From assembly GCA_000310025.1 (NCBI GenBank), contig FN648847.1, forward strand, positions 7,231-20,044: a stretch of DNA of 12,814 nucleotides, given 5' to 3'. The translations under genes were made by a program, and so were the position numbers. This stretch comes from Ectocarpus siliculosus (Eukaryota > Sar > Phaeophyceae > Ectocarpales > Ectocarpaceae). How positions within the stretch are numbered: the stretch's first letter is position 1; each line of letters begins with the position of its first letter. The notes beneath the pieces were generated by a model, which was not told the DNA's origin, made no database searches, and worked only from the letters and a program-made list of their open reading frames with translations. Shown here in pieces: positions 1 through 6,594 of the stretch.

Positions 1-708
1 AAGCGCAGGCAGTACCACACCTTCGAGCAGCTGATCGCTCGGCGGCAACAACCACAACCGAACGGCCCCGTCCCCCGAAGCGCTCGCGAGCAGGCTCCCC
101 TGCCTGTTGGCGGCCACGTCCCAGACGCGAACTTTTTCCTTCCCCGCCGCCGCCCCGGCCCTCAGCGTCAAAACCGGGGACACTGACCCTACTTGGTCAC
201 CGCCACCGCCACCGCTGCCGCTGCCGCTGCCGCTGCCGCTGCCGCCGCCGCTGCCGCCGCCGCCGCCGCCGTTGCGGACGAACGAGCAACCGCGGCAATC
301 CTCGTCGCCGTTGTCGGTGGCGAAGACTTCCCCGTCCCGCTCTCGTCTTCGTCGCCGCCGCCGCCGCCTCCGCCGCCGCCGCTGTCCTGCCTCCCCGTCA
401 TCGGCACCGAAACAGCCACCCCCATCATCGCCACCACCATCGCCACTGCCACCACCACTGCCACCACCATCACCACTATCATCGCCACTACCACCTCCAC
501 CATCGTCTTGCCACAACGCGGTAGGGTTCGTCGGCCACAGGCTGATGTCCCCGTCCCCTCCCCCGGAGGCCAACAAAGCCGCCTCCTCGCCAACGAAGGC
601 CACGCACTTTACCCCGGCCGAGTGCCCGCCCCTGTAAACGTCTAGGGGGCTGTCTGGGACGGCCGGGCATCGATAGTCTCGGGCCAGCGTCGACGCCCGC
701 GGCGTCAA
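1..708 (-). CDS. Exon with WD40 blades 1 and 2 and a low-complexity insert
   Basis: The acceptor cacacacacgcag at 710-709 follows a C13 tract. The frame is open for all 236 codons to the window edge. It begins LTPRASTLARDYRCP, then blade 1 (DVYRGGHSAGVKCVAFVGEE, then LLASGGGDGDISLW), an insert of about 109 residues, then blade 2 (KVRVWDVAANRQGSLLASAS, then GDGAVRLW). The GH dipeptide and the closing LW dipeptides are standard WD40 marks. The propeller would need about five more blades, so the gene continues past base 1. Long proline-rich and alanine-rich frames on the other strand and in other frames over this exon are by-products of the triplet repeats. Confidence 0.9.
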   Translation of the reverse strand, partial: MTPRASTLARDYRCPAVPDSPLDVYRGGHSAGVKCVAFVGEEAALLASGGGDGDISLWPTNPTALWQDDGGGGSGDDSGDGGGSGGGSGDGGGDDGGGCFGADDGEAGQRRRRRRRRRRRRRERDGEVFATDNGDEDCRGCSFVRNGGGGGGSGGGSGSGSGSGSGGGGGDQVGSVSPVLTLRAGAAAGKEKVRVWDVAANRQGSLLASASGDGAVRLWLLPPSDQLLEGVVLPAL

Positions 709-3023
709 CTGCGTGTGTGTGCGAGTGTTTTCGGAGGGGGGGGGGGGGTACTCATGTAAGCGCATGTCGTACTCGTTAGATCATTTGACTTCGCATCCCT
801 ACCATGCCGGAACGGAGCGATTTCACCCGGGCACAAGGCTACGTTTCACAAGGATGAGAACCAGAGGCTGGTCCTCACCTTTGCGCTTGCTGTGCCAAAA
901 CAGACATGCCATGGGTTGATTGGGCGTTCGGGCTAACGGGGGGGGGCGCAAGCAGCGAAGCGTCCGCAAGAGGAAGAGAGGCAGGGCGACTCCTTAGGAA
1001 TGTCAACAACAGTATTGTACGTGACCAAAGAAGGAAGGTCTGAAGAAAGAAAGACAGAAATGAAAGAGGAGGAAAATGGATTGTAGGTGTGGGAAAGAAA
1101 GACTTGGAGGCATTTGGTCACTTGTCGTGATCCCCAGGAAGCGTGTCAACGAAGCTCTCTTTTTTCGATTTAGACCTCGCGGACAGCGGAGACTTCATTT
1201 GCTCATTTTGTTGGGTACCCGCCTTTGGATTATACCGCCCGCTCTCGATCTGAAACGCCACCGCTTGCTCCAGGAGAGTTACCAGACGGTTGGGAGGCAT
1301 CTGGGAGGGGTGCGCCAGCGAAACGGTCTCTGCTTCCACCAACCTGAGCGGTGCAATTGCCGATTTAGCGTGTGTTCATCGGGGGGGGGGGTCGTAAGGG
1401 TGCTTGGGGACCGGTGTGTGTGGCACGTGCGGAGGGTTATTGCAAAGAAACGTATCGACAACAACACCACTACCCCAACCAACACCACCAAGACCACCAA
1501 AGCAACATCAAGAGGCCCCGGCAACAACAACAACAACAACAACAACAACAACCGGCCTCCGTTCCAACCTCGCGAGCTCCTCCGCCAGCTTCTCCCTCCC
1601 GCCCAAGACTCCCCCCCAGGATCTAAAGTGACCGGCGTCCGACACCGACTTGCACGTCAGGAGGTAGCAGAGGTTAAGGAACTCGTTCGGCGTCGATGCG
1701 GCCGTGGCCTCCATCGGCTTAAGCCGGCGGTTTAGGAAAACGAATGCTCTCTGGTACTCCTGCCGCTCTATCAGCTCCAAGTACTCCTGTCAAAACAATA
1801 GCCGCGGGATTTGGCCGGGGGGGGGGGGTACGGGTTTGTAACAGGGGGTGGGGGTAGGGATTGTACGTGTAAAAAAATGCCCCAAACGCGAACAACGTTC
1901 TCTGGTACTCCTGCCGCTCTATCAACTCCAAGTGCTCCAGTCAAACAACAGCCAAGGGATGTAAACAGGGGATGGGGATTCTACGTGAAAAATTCTTCAA
2001 ACGCCAACAACGCTCTCCTGCCGCTCTATCGGCTCCAGGTACTGCTGTCAAACAATACAGCACCCCTAGTGTTTTTTCGGGATATAGAGGGGGGAGGGGG
2101 TGTGTGTGTGTATTCATATCCGTGCATGCGGTAATCTTTGGCCCATTGCCCCCGGGGGGGGGGGCGGGGGTGTCATCATGTTTTGCATGCCCTAGTGGTT
2201 GTTAGACCATTGACCACGCATCTTCAAGAGGGCGGACCATTGTTCCCACAGGACCGATGGCCAATCGTTCCTCTCGACATAGACGGGGGTGGGGGGGGTA
2301 CGGGGTTGTACCCATAGCAGGAGGTGGGAAGGGATTCTACATTTAGAAAAATGCTCCAACAGAAGCTCCAAGGTGTTCCTGCGCGCATCCAATTTTGGGG
2401 GTAGGTAAGGGGGGGGGTAAGGCGCGCGCTCGAGCAGCTCCAGTGCTCCAGGGTATGAAAACAAAAAAAGGGCTATTAATAGTTAGCTTGTTCACTCCTC
2501 TCGTCTTGCTTGGGCTAGCTAGTTAGCGTCTGCGTTTCGATTCCAACGCCTTTGCTTGTTCACTCTCTCTTCTCATCTTGGCGTTACCTGACGGTACACC
2601 GCGTAGTAGAAGCGCTTCTGGTGCAACCGCGACAGGTTCTTGGTGATGAGGCTGATAACCGCGCTCCAGTCGCCCTCGAGGGTAGCCTTCCGCAGCCGGC
2701 TGCCCTGGGCACGCCGGGCCTACGTACGTACGTAGCGCGCACAAAACATGGTCACGCATAGATATCAAGGCTCACATGGTGTGGACAAGCGCGTCAGGTC
2801 ATGCGCATCACAAGCCAAAAGAAGCAGCCAAAATCTCATCATCACCAGGGGTGTGTGTGTGCTGTGTTCTTGCGTCGTCGTCGTAACCTATCCGGCACGG
2901 TACGGTACGCACCTGCTGTTCGGCCGTCTTCATGTTGGCCTCGTCCTGGATGACGACCGCGGCCATGAACAGCTTCTCGCTTCTCAGGTACTGCACGATC
3001 ATGGAAAGCACGTCCTGCTTGAT
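1..3023 (-). CDS. LisH-CTLH-WD40 repeat protein, 3' part outside window (five exons)
   Basis: Seen: five exons on the minus strand (3023-2913, 2719-2588, 1786-1569, 1343-1223, 708-1) join into one open frame of 430 codons. In order they give a LisH motif, a CTLH-type helical region, a linker with PPNRLVTLLEQA, then two WD40 blades. Known of the family: LisH/CTLH plus WD40 proteins (SMU1, WDR26, WDR47 and related protist proteins) are scaffolds in splicing, E3 ligase or cytoskeletal complexes; LisH and CTLH mediate oligomerisation. The segment NEFLNLCYLLTCKS and the PPNRL linker recall WDR47 and SMU1 in turn, so I do not assign an orthologue or symbol. The start codon is not in these exons: the LisH exon begins at an acceptor and the only in-frame upstream start-like codon is TTG. 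The C-terminal blades lie beyond base 1. Introns are 193, 801, 225 and 514 bp. Function is inferred from architecture only. Confidence 0.88.
184..510 (-). repeat. Gly/Ser/Asp and Arg triplet-repeat insert between WD40 blades
   Basis: Imperfect GGT/GGC/GAT and AGC codon repeats encode Gly-Asp-Ser runs on both sides. A run of 13 arginines (343-381) sits in the middle with an acidic patch after it. The insert replaces the short loop normally found between blades 1 and 2 and keeps frame, so it is probably a tolerated surface loop. The Arg run could act as a nuclear-localisation or nucleic-acid-binding patch; that is inference. Confidence 0.85.
744..845 (+). repeat. Dispersed tRNA-like repeat, copy 1
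   Basis: After a G13 run comes TACTCATGTAAGCGCATGTC, then a segment ending TTCGCATCCCTACCATGCCG. It is alignable with copies at about 2155-2230 and 11861-11975 (GCATG, then GGTTA/GTTAGA, CATTTGAC or CATTGACC, CGCATC). The pattern resembles a tRNA 5' half (A-box-like, GGTTA in the D loop). Here it lies in the intron between the linker and WD40 exons. It is too degenerate to be a functional tRNA. Confidence 0.5.
1223..1343 (-). CDS. Linker exon with PPNRL motif
   Basis: A 121-nt exon: one base completing the previous codon, then 40 codons including SQMPPNRLVTLLEQAVAFQI and ending SGRYNPK. SMU1- and WDR26-type proteins have a similar P-P/E-x-RL-x-x-L-x-x-A helix between CTLH and the propeller. 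The acceptor is ccgctcag. The 3' border is the weak point of the model. The best homology fit ends at AAG|gcgggt (1222-1221), a GC donor. The frame stays open to about 1121, and a GT donor TTC|gttgac at 1150-1149 keeps phase but has a poor consensus. AAG|gtgacc-like and other GT sites give a stop when joined to the next exon. Confidence 0.72.
1522..1551 (+). repeat. (CAA)10 microsatellite
   Basis: An uninterrupted CAA run, GTT on the sense strand of the WD40 gene, starts 17 bases inside the intron that follows the CTLH exon. If the donor at 1568 failed, it would read as polyvaline. Confidence 0.95.
1569..1786 (-). CDS. Exon completing the CTLH region
   Basis: A 218-nt exon (72 codons plus 2 nt). 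It begins EYLELIERQEYQRAFVFLN, which continues the YRQ end of the previous exon into the CTLH helix that is often KFLELL/QYLELI in relatives. It then has RLKP, NEFLNLCYLLTCKS and a REKLAEELA helix. The acceptor is ttttgacag. The donor is GCGAG|gttgga at 1568-1567. Phase 2 here fits the next exon exactly, which argues against running on into the GTT repeat just downstream, a frame that would give polyvaline. The first 15 or so codons and the acceptor are duplicated several times in the upstream intron. Confidence 0.88.
1737..2066 (-). repeat. Tandem duplication of an exon's acceptor and first codons
   Basis: Three adjacent units share the block whose plus-strand core is TCCTGCCGCTCTATC: at 1757-1800 (the functional exon start), about 1899-1947 and about 2008-2058. 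By eye, units 1 and 2 are nearly 90% identical over 58 bp. Unit 3 lacks 8 bp but keeps an acag| acceptor followed by codons for QYLEPIERQE. Unit 2 has lost the AG (actg). Each unit is followed by a GGGAT..TACGTG stretch, and units 1-2 are separated by a long G tract. The array lies in the 801-bp intron. Confidence 0.8.
2155..2230 (+). repeat. Dispersed tRNA-like repeat, copy 2
   Basis: A G-rich tract is followed by ATGTTTTGCATGCCCTAGTG, then GGTTGTTAGACCATTGACC and a CGCATC. It closely matches 11880-11925 and more distantly 755-800. The orientation is plus, opposite to the host gene, and it is intronic. Confidence 0.5.
2285..2463 (-). repeat. Further degenerate copies of the exon-start repeat
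   Basis: On the minus strand, 2384-2350 reads caggaacaccttggagcttc and about 2458-2428 reads ccctggagcactggagctg. Both resemble the sequence across the CTLH exon acceptor (acaggagtacttggagctg). The 2285-2345 part also repeats the GGGGGGTACGGGGTTGTA and GGGAT..TAC stretches seen at 1819-1868. These copies are more diverged than the array at 1737-2066 and have no coding potential. Confidence 0.55.
2588..2719 (-). CDS. Exon opening the CTLH region
   Basis: A 132-nt, phase 0-0 exon of 44 codons with LRKATLEGDWSAVISLITK followed by RLHQKRFYYAVYRQ. The pattern (charged residue, then GxW, then a helix and a KRFYYAVYRQ-like helix) is typical of the start of CTLH, where LisH proteins continue into a helical bundle. 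The donor is CAG|gtaacg at 2587-2586. The acceptor is unusual: it lies in a perfect 16-bp palindrome (2720-2735) and has no clear pyrimidine tract. It is still chosen because it keeps phase with the LisH exon and gives the expected order of conserved segments. Confidence 0.85.
2720..2735. other. Perfect 16-bp palindrome at a splice acceptor
   Basis: The sequence ctacgtacgtacgtag is its own reverse complement. Its left edge supplies the AG of the acceptor for the CTLH-opening exon on the minus strand. Confidence 0.9.
2913..3023 (-). CDS. Exon with LisH dimerisation motif
   Basis: This 111-nt, phase 0-0 exon encodes 37 residues including IKQDVLSMIVQYLRSEKL, a good match to the LisH pattern (hydrophobic heptad, then YL, then a second helix ending in QDEA). 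The acceptor is cttacag after a long C tract (the G run at 3045-3056 on the plus strand). The donor is CAG|gtgcgt at 2912-2911. LisH motifs form tight dimers in known proteins. The first coding exon must lie at higher coordinates. One weak candidate is 3514-3461: ATG, 18 codons, phase 0, donor TCG|gtgact. It is AT-rich and lacks independent support. Confidence 0.88.
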
Positions 3024-3030
3024 CTGTAAG

Positions 3031-3383
3031 GGAGCAATCGTCGGCGGGGGGGGGGGAGGACGGGCAGACAACAATGCCGACGGTTCGGGGGTGGGGACGT
3101 ACTCATGTTTCAGTATAGGAGGATTATGTTACGAAAGTTTCTCGGTATGGGAAAAAATCAAACGATAAACTGAGTAGATCAACAGCGAAAATCGAATGTG
3201 CGAACGGGATCATCAGGCTGCTTGCAAGCTGCTTGCTAGACTCCCTGAGCGTCGGAGATTTTGCCACTCCTTTACAAAATTGCCACCTACAGACCGCCTT
3301 TGCGATGCAAGCAATACGCTGGCATGAAGCTGGCATCCAGCAGAGCACAAAATGCCTTCCTTGAAAGAGATCTGCCCTACATT
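3031..3383. other. No gene seen; sequence upstream of the LisH exon
   Basis: A G12 run (3045-3056) serves as the pyrimidine tract of the LisH acceptor on the minus strand. A GTACTCATGTTT stretch near 3100 echoes the tract that follows G runs at 748 and 11871. The rest is unremarkable AT-richer sequence, presumably intron or 5' region of the WD40 gene. No convincing first exon was found here. Confidence 0.5.

Positions 3384-3451
<68 letters not shown>
3384..3451. repeat. (GA)n/(TC)n microsatellite
   Basis: About 33 GA dinucleotides with one interruption (gaaag). On the minus strand this is a 68-base pyrimidine tract. Confidence 0.97.
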
Positions 3452-3454
<3 letters not shown>

Positions 3455-3660
3455 AGTCACCGACGTGAAACTAATTATTTTGTCAACGGCAGCGTTTTTT
3501 CGGCTTTCCTGCATCAGACCGGATAACTCAAATCACATGTTGCTCGCTGAGTTCGCAGTGTCGGTGCGACACCAACGCTTGCCAACCCGCCAGATCATGG
3601 CCGACACCCGGAACTATTTCTCGCTGTCTGGGATGCCCTGAGGCTCTGATGGTCCACGAC

Positions 3661-3700
3661 GGTTTTTTTGTTTTGGTGGAGAAAAACTCTGTTGCTCGAG
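3661..3700 (-). repeat. Retro-element 3' end with A-rich tail, copy A
   Basis: On the minus strand this reads CTCGAGCAACAGAGTTTTTC, then TCCACCAAAACAAAAAAACC. The same 3' block followed by a longer A tail occurs at 3891-3932. Two copies sharing a 3' end plus A tail suggest a retroposed family. Confidence 0.5.
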
Positions 3701-3829
3701 ATATACCGAATGTTGCCCAATTTTGAAGCTCGTGTTTCATCATTTCGTTCTGAGCAACCAGCCTTAGCATGTAAAAAAAAATGCGGCAAAAGATTCTCCT
3801 CAACAATACCAAATGATTTTTTTTTTCTT

Positions 3830-3890
3830 AATATGACACAACGAATCCATCTCTATCATAGAAAAAGAGTCTGAGACAGATTAGCAATGA
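3830..3890 (-). repeat. Dispersed 61-bp repeat, copy 1
   Basis: It aligns along its length with 6885-6946 (shared blocks AATATGAC, CAACGAA, AGAGTCT, TAGCAATGA), roughly 80% by eye. On the minus strand this copy is followed by AAG and ten A at 3826-3817, which looks like a retroposition tail. Confidence 0.6.
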
Positions 3891-4123
3891 TTTTTTTTTT
3901 TTTTTTTTGGCGGAGAAAGACTCGGTAACTCGAGTCATTCCGCGTTTTGTCCACACTCAAGTTTCTTCCAGTCTTCAAGTCTTTTGCTCCATAATTGCTT
4001 GAACTTAGAGGGGGGTTGTCCAACTTTTTGTTTCGGACCTTTCTTGTTCGCCCTTGGTGTGGGAATCACTACATCATGGCTCCAAAATTTTGTCTGACTC
4101 TCGATTTCTTTCGAACGGTACAT
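3891..4123 (-). mobile_element. Possible retro-element 3' fragment with poly(A) tail
   Basis: On the minus strand, an open frame from an ATG at 4123 runs 62 codons to a stop at 3935. It is followed by a 26-nt 3' block and an 18-base A run (3908-3891). The frame is basic and Trp-containing (FKQLWSKRLEDWKKLECG) and I do not recognise it. The frame, short trailer and poly(A) tail resemble the 3' end of a LINE or a processed transcript. The same 3' block and tail occur at 3661-3700. No target-site duplication was found. Confidence 0.35.
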
Positions 4124-4195
4124 CGTATCACATTAACCCGTGACTGGACAAATTGTTGTGCATGGACAATATAGCAGCACAGCCGGGTTCTCGGC

Positions 4196-4258
4196 GAGTG
4201 CCTCTCTGTCTCTCTCCTCCTCTCTCTCTGCCTCTGTCATTCTCTCTTCAAAGGCGTA
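4196..4258. repeat. Imperfect CT-rich tract
   Basis: Interrupted tctctc/cctct runs. Flanking it, CAGCACAGCCGGGTTCTCG (about 4175) and CAGCACACCGGGTTCTCGAC (about 4361) repeat one another, and CACGCCGGGTTCTCACCGG at about 11945 is related. This marks a further short dispersed motif. Confidence 0.6.
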
Positions 4259-4472
4259 ACCTCTATAAGAGGGAACAAGAAAATCTAACCCCGAACAAAG
4301 ACGGCGGGGAGACCTGACCTCCAATGGAACCAAGTGTCGGATTCTTACGTACGTACTGTACAGCACACCGGGTTCTCGACCAGGCGCTTTGCGCTTACAC
4401 ATGGCTTGCTTGCTTATCGCTCGGTCTACGCCTCTGCGCAGCCAGGAGAGTGGGACGATTGGTCCACTGCCC

Positions 4473-4510
4473 GGGGGGGGGGGGGGCTTCCAAAATGATC
4501 CCCCCCCCCC
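4473..4510. repeat. G14 / C11 inverted homopolymer pair
   Basis: Fourteen G, a 13-base spacer, then eleven C. The two runs can pair as a hairpin with an 11-bp all-GC stem, or form a quadruplex on one strand and an i-motif on the other. The length is probably variable or sequencing-sensitive. Confidence 0.85.
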
Positions 4511-4607
4511 TGGTGGAATAACCCCCCTAGCGGTTACGGGGCACCACAACCGCCTGCTGCCGCACGCCCCCCTAAAAAAAATAAGAAAACGCGATTTCAG
4601 CATAAAT

Positions 4608-4613
4608 TTTATT
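4608..4613 (-). promoter_or_regulatory. Possible polyadenylation signal AATAAA
   Basis: An AATAAA hexamer on the minus strand lies about 240 bp downstream of a possible terminal-exon stop at 4856. It is only meaningful if the minus-strand exon at 5166-5681 belongs to a gene ending near here; an AT-rich hexamer also arises by chance. Confidence 0.2.
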
Positions 4614-4711
4614 GCGGAAAATCCAGCACCTCACTCACAGCCTCCTTTCTGAATTGATGCTGTGAGCGATTCGACTGCTGCTGCTGTGCGCAACCAAAAG
4701 CATGTGCGTTT

Positions 4712-5122
4712 ATGACCTGGTTTTCCGCTCGGGGATGGAGAGCGGTGGGGGTGGGGGTGATCGGTGATGGTGGTGGCATCGTGGTATCCTCGTCATGCGC
4801 TGTCTCTCCCGCAGTCCGGTGGTCTGTCTCTCTCCGAAGACATCAATTGTGTGCCTCATGCTCGACGGGGGGAGGTGGGGGGCAGAAGGACACCACTGCT
4901 GTTCTCATTGCTTGCTTTGGACCGATACACTGCTCTGCTGCTGTCGAAGACTTTGTCAAGGTCCGTGGTCCGGTCACCGGTGTAAACTATACTGCTGCTG
5001 TATATGTACAACACATTCGACAAAATGCGCTGCATGATGTGGAACAACAGACATATGTACCCCCCCCGGGCGGATACTCAATGCACAACACATGTGTACG
5101 AGCCTCCGACAGCCCTTTCTGA
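4712..5122 (+). CDS. Unrecognised 136-codon open frame (doubtful)
   Basis: An ATG-initiated frame with a Gly/Val-rich first half and a more ordinary second half (GVNYTAAVYVQHIRQNALHD). No family is recognised, and no splice sites or promoter support it. It runs antisense to the region where a terminal exon of the minus-strand candidate gene might lie (open to 4856 or 4974). It could be chance, since microsatellite-like GGTGG and CTGCTG stretches keep it open. Confidence 0.15.
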   Translation: MTWFSARGWRAVGVGVIGDGGGIVVSSSCAVSPAVRWSVSLRRHQLCASCSTGGGGGQKDTTAVLIACFGPIHCSAAVEDFVKVRGPVTGVNYTAAVYVQHIRQNALHDVEQQTYVPPPGGYSMHNTCVRASDSPF

Positions 5123-5165
5123 CGGCGTGGTCAGTTGAGAAAATTTGGCTTGCTAGGACACACAC

Positions 5166-5681
5166 CTGTGGATCAGAGGCATCCAGCGTTCCCGTGGGCG
5201 ACACCCTGGGTCTCCTCTCCTCCCGATTCGGCCGACAGCGACTAGTGCCATTTCTGCTGGCGCTGCTGGCGCTGCTGGCGGTGTTATGCTGAGTGCCTGC
5301 GGGCATCTTGTTCCCACCATCTTCCTCTACATAGTCCACGGCGTTGTCGGCGCCCCCCGCCTCCTGTGCCTTCTCCATGGCCACCAGAGTGCACACTTTG
5401 TTTCGTCTGGTGTCTTGCTTTGGTCTTGCCTTCTGATGCTGATCCCGTGGGCCTCGTAGATTCTTAACTGGGGTGTGTGTGGGGATCGTCTGCGTATCCC
5501 CCGGCGCCGGCGGCGCGGCGCATCCATGTTGCAACGTAGCATACTGCTGCTGTAGCTTCCCATCAAGGCTCGTAGAGGCCCCATCGTCGGAATCGGGCTG
5601 AAAGCGGAGGCGGTTAGCTTCTCCTATGCAACGCGGTGCCTCCTGCGGCGAAGAAGAGGGATCAGAGCAGGAATTCTGCAC
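5166..5681 (-). CDS. Candidate exon of an unrecognised, disordered protein
   Basis: A strong acceptor (ctctcctttccttag) opens a frame of 172 codons, phase 0-0, ending at CCACAG|gtgtgt (5165-5164). The product is polar and disordered: FQPDSDDGAST, an Ala-Pro stretch, a basic region DQHQKARPKQDTRRNK, an acidic AVDYVEEDGGNK, and (AS)n from a GCCAGCAGC repeat. No domain is recognised. A possible first exon is 5787-5761 (ATG, nine codons, TGT|gtaggt), which joins in phase across a 79-bp intron. A possible later exon ends at the stop near 4856. The alternative is an unspliced frame from a GTG at 5681 to 4974, less likely because the only start is not ATG. The frame is long for chance, but there is no homology support. 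Confidence 0.4.
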
Positions 5682-5689
5682 CTAAGGAA

Positions 5690-6570
5690 AGGAGAGGACG
5701 GATTGTCTCTCGAAGGAGCAGAGCAGACAGACTCGCTCGCTCGTATAATTACTAACCTACACAAGGTGAGTGAGTGCTACCGTACATAGCAGCGAATGCG
5801 TATATTGTAAACGAGATTCAATGTTGTGGTATACAGCACCTTGCCTACTAAATAGGTATTTCCCCCGCCCCCTGTTGTGTGCTTCTGCTACACTGCTGTT
5901 TGCCCTCTAAAATGGGCCAGGGTTTTTTTGTTTTTTTGGCGTTGATTTTTTTTTTACCCCACAAAGCAGAGCCTCTGCTGCGCATTGCTTTGAGGTCTGA
6001 ACCCCGGTGGTGTTGTTGCACAGCAGCATTTTAGCAGAGAGATTAGAGGCTTGTATTTAACTTATTTGTTGCACGCTCAGCAGCAGCAGCCGGGTTAGGA
6101 GCTCCTACCGAAGCGTGCCTTTCCCGCGGCAGCAGCTGCTGTTTCTTCCGTGTAGTCTACACATGCGGCGCATCTCGTAATGGGCTCCTACGCATACAGC
6201 GGTAACACTATTTACGCAGCAGCAGTACTGCTGTACTGTATAGTAGATGACAGCTTCGACGCCCTAATAGGCCCGGCCCGCCCGCGGGCAGATATATGTA
6301 CTACTCTGCCTATTTTGTGTGTCCGTGACTCGTCATCTCACTCTCGGGATGTTGCCGAGAGAACAAACAGCATTACAATTTGCAGCAGCACGGCTGACAC
6401 TGCTGTAACAACTTGGGAGCAGCGAACGCGGCTACTTGTCGTATGCTTCTTATTATAGCACGCCCGAGAAGATTAAGATTTCAACACTGAAAATTACTTG
6501 CTATGCTGAACCCTACCCGCGTATTCTGGACGGTCTTCTTGAGTGCGTTCTATGCATAGTCTAAGTGTCA
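5690..6570. other. Gene-poor stretch with CAG/CTG palindromes
   Basis: CAGCAG and CTGCTG recur throughout, including perfect palindromes CAGCAGCTGCTG (6130-6141) and CAGCAGTACTGCTG (6220-6233). A plus-strand AAG|gtgagt donor consensus sits at about 5765. An ATG frame at 6180-6458 (92 codons) has no recognisable product. T runs lie near 5930-5955 and 6575-6605, the latter being the tail of the first SINE. Confidence 0.5.
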
Positions 6571-6594
6571 ACCTGTTTTTTTTTTATTTCATCA

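Noticed and set aside
107-645. Long proline-rich (107-637) and alanine-rich (193-645) frames on the plus strand
   Set aside because: They are shadows of the triplet repeats in the minus-strand WD40 exon, where the conserved blades are read.
1076-1735. 219-codon plus-strand frame with an Asn run
   Set aside because: It lies antisense to two conserved exons of the WD40 gene. The Asn run is the CAA repeat in an intron read in another frame.
1719-1931. Minus-strand frame repeating MELIERQEYQR
   Set aside because: It starts in the non-functional exon copy and runs into the real exon out of frame. It is a product of the tandem duplication, not a separate gene.
2192-2464. 90-codon minus-strand frame with LELLERA and LELLLEH
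   Set aside because: The similarity to LELIER comes from decayed copies of the CTLH exon start. The frame lies wholly inside the intron.
3040-3074. Extension of the LisH exon upstream to a start at 3074
   Set aside because: The start would be TTG, and the added residues come from the C run that forms the acceptor's pyrimidine tract.
4133-4603. 156-codon minus-strand frame with PPPPP and GGGG
   Set aside because: It is kept open by homopolymers and the CT tract. Its ENPAV and REPGV parts come from a dispersed CCGGGTTCTCG motif.
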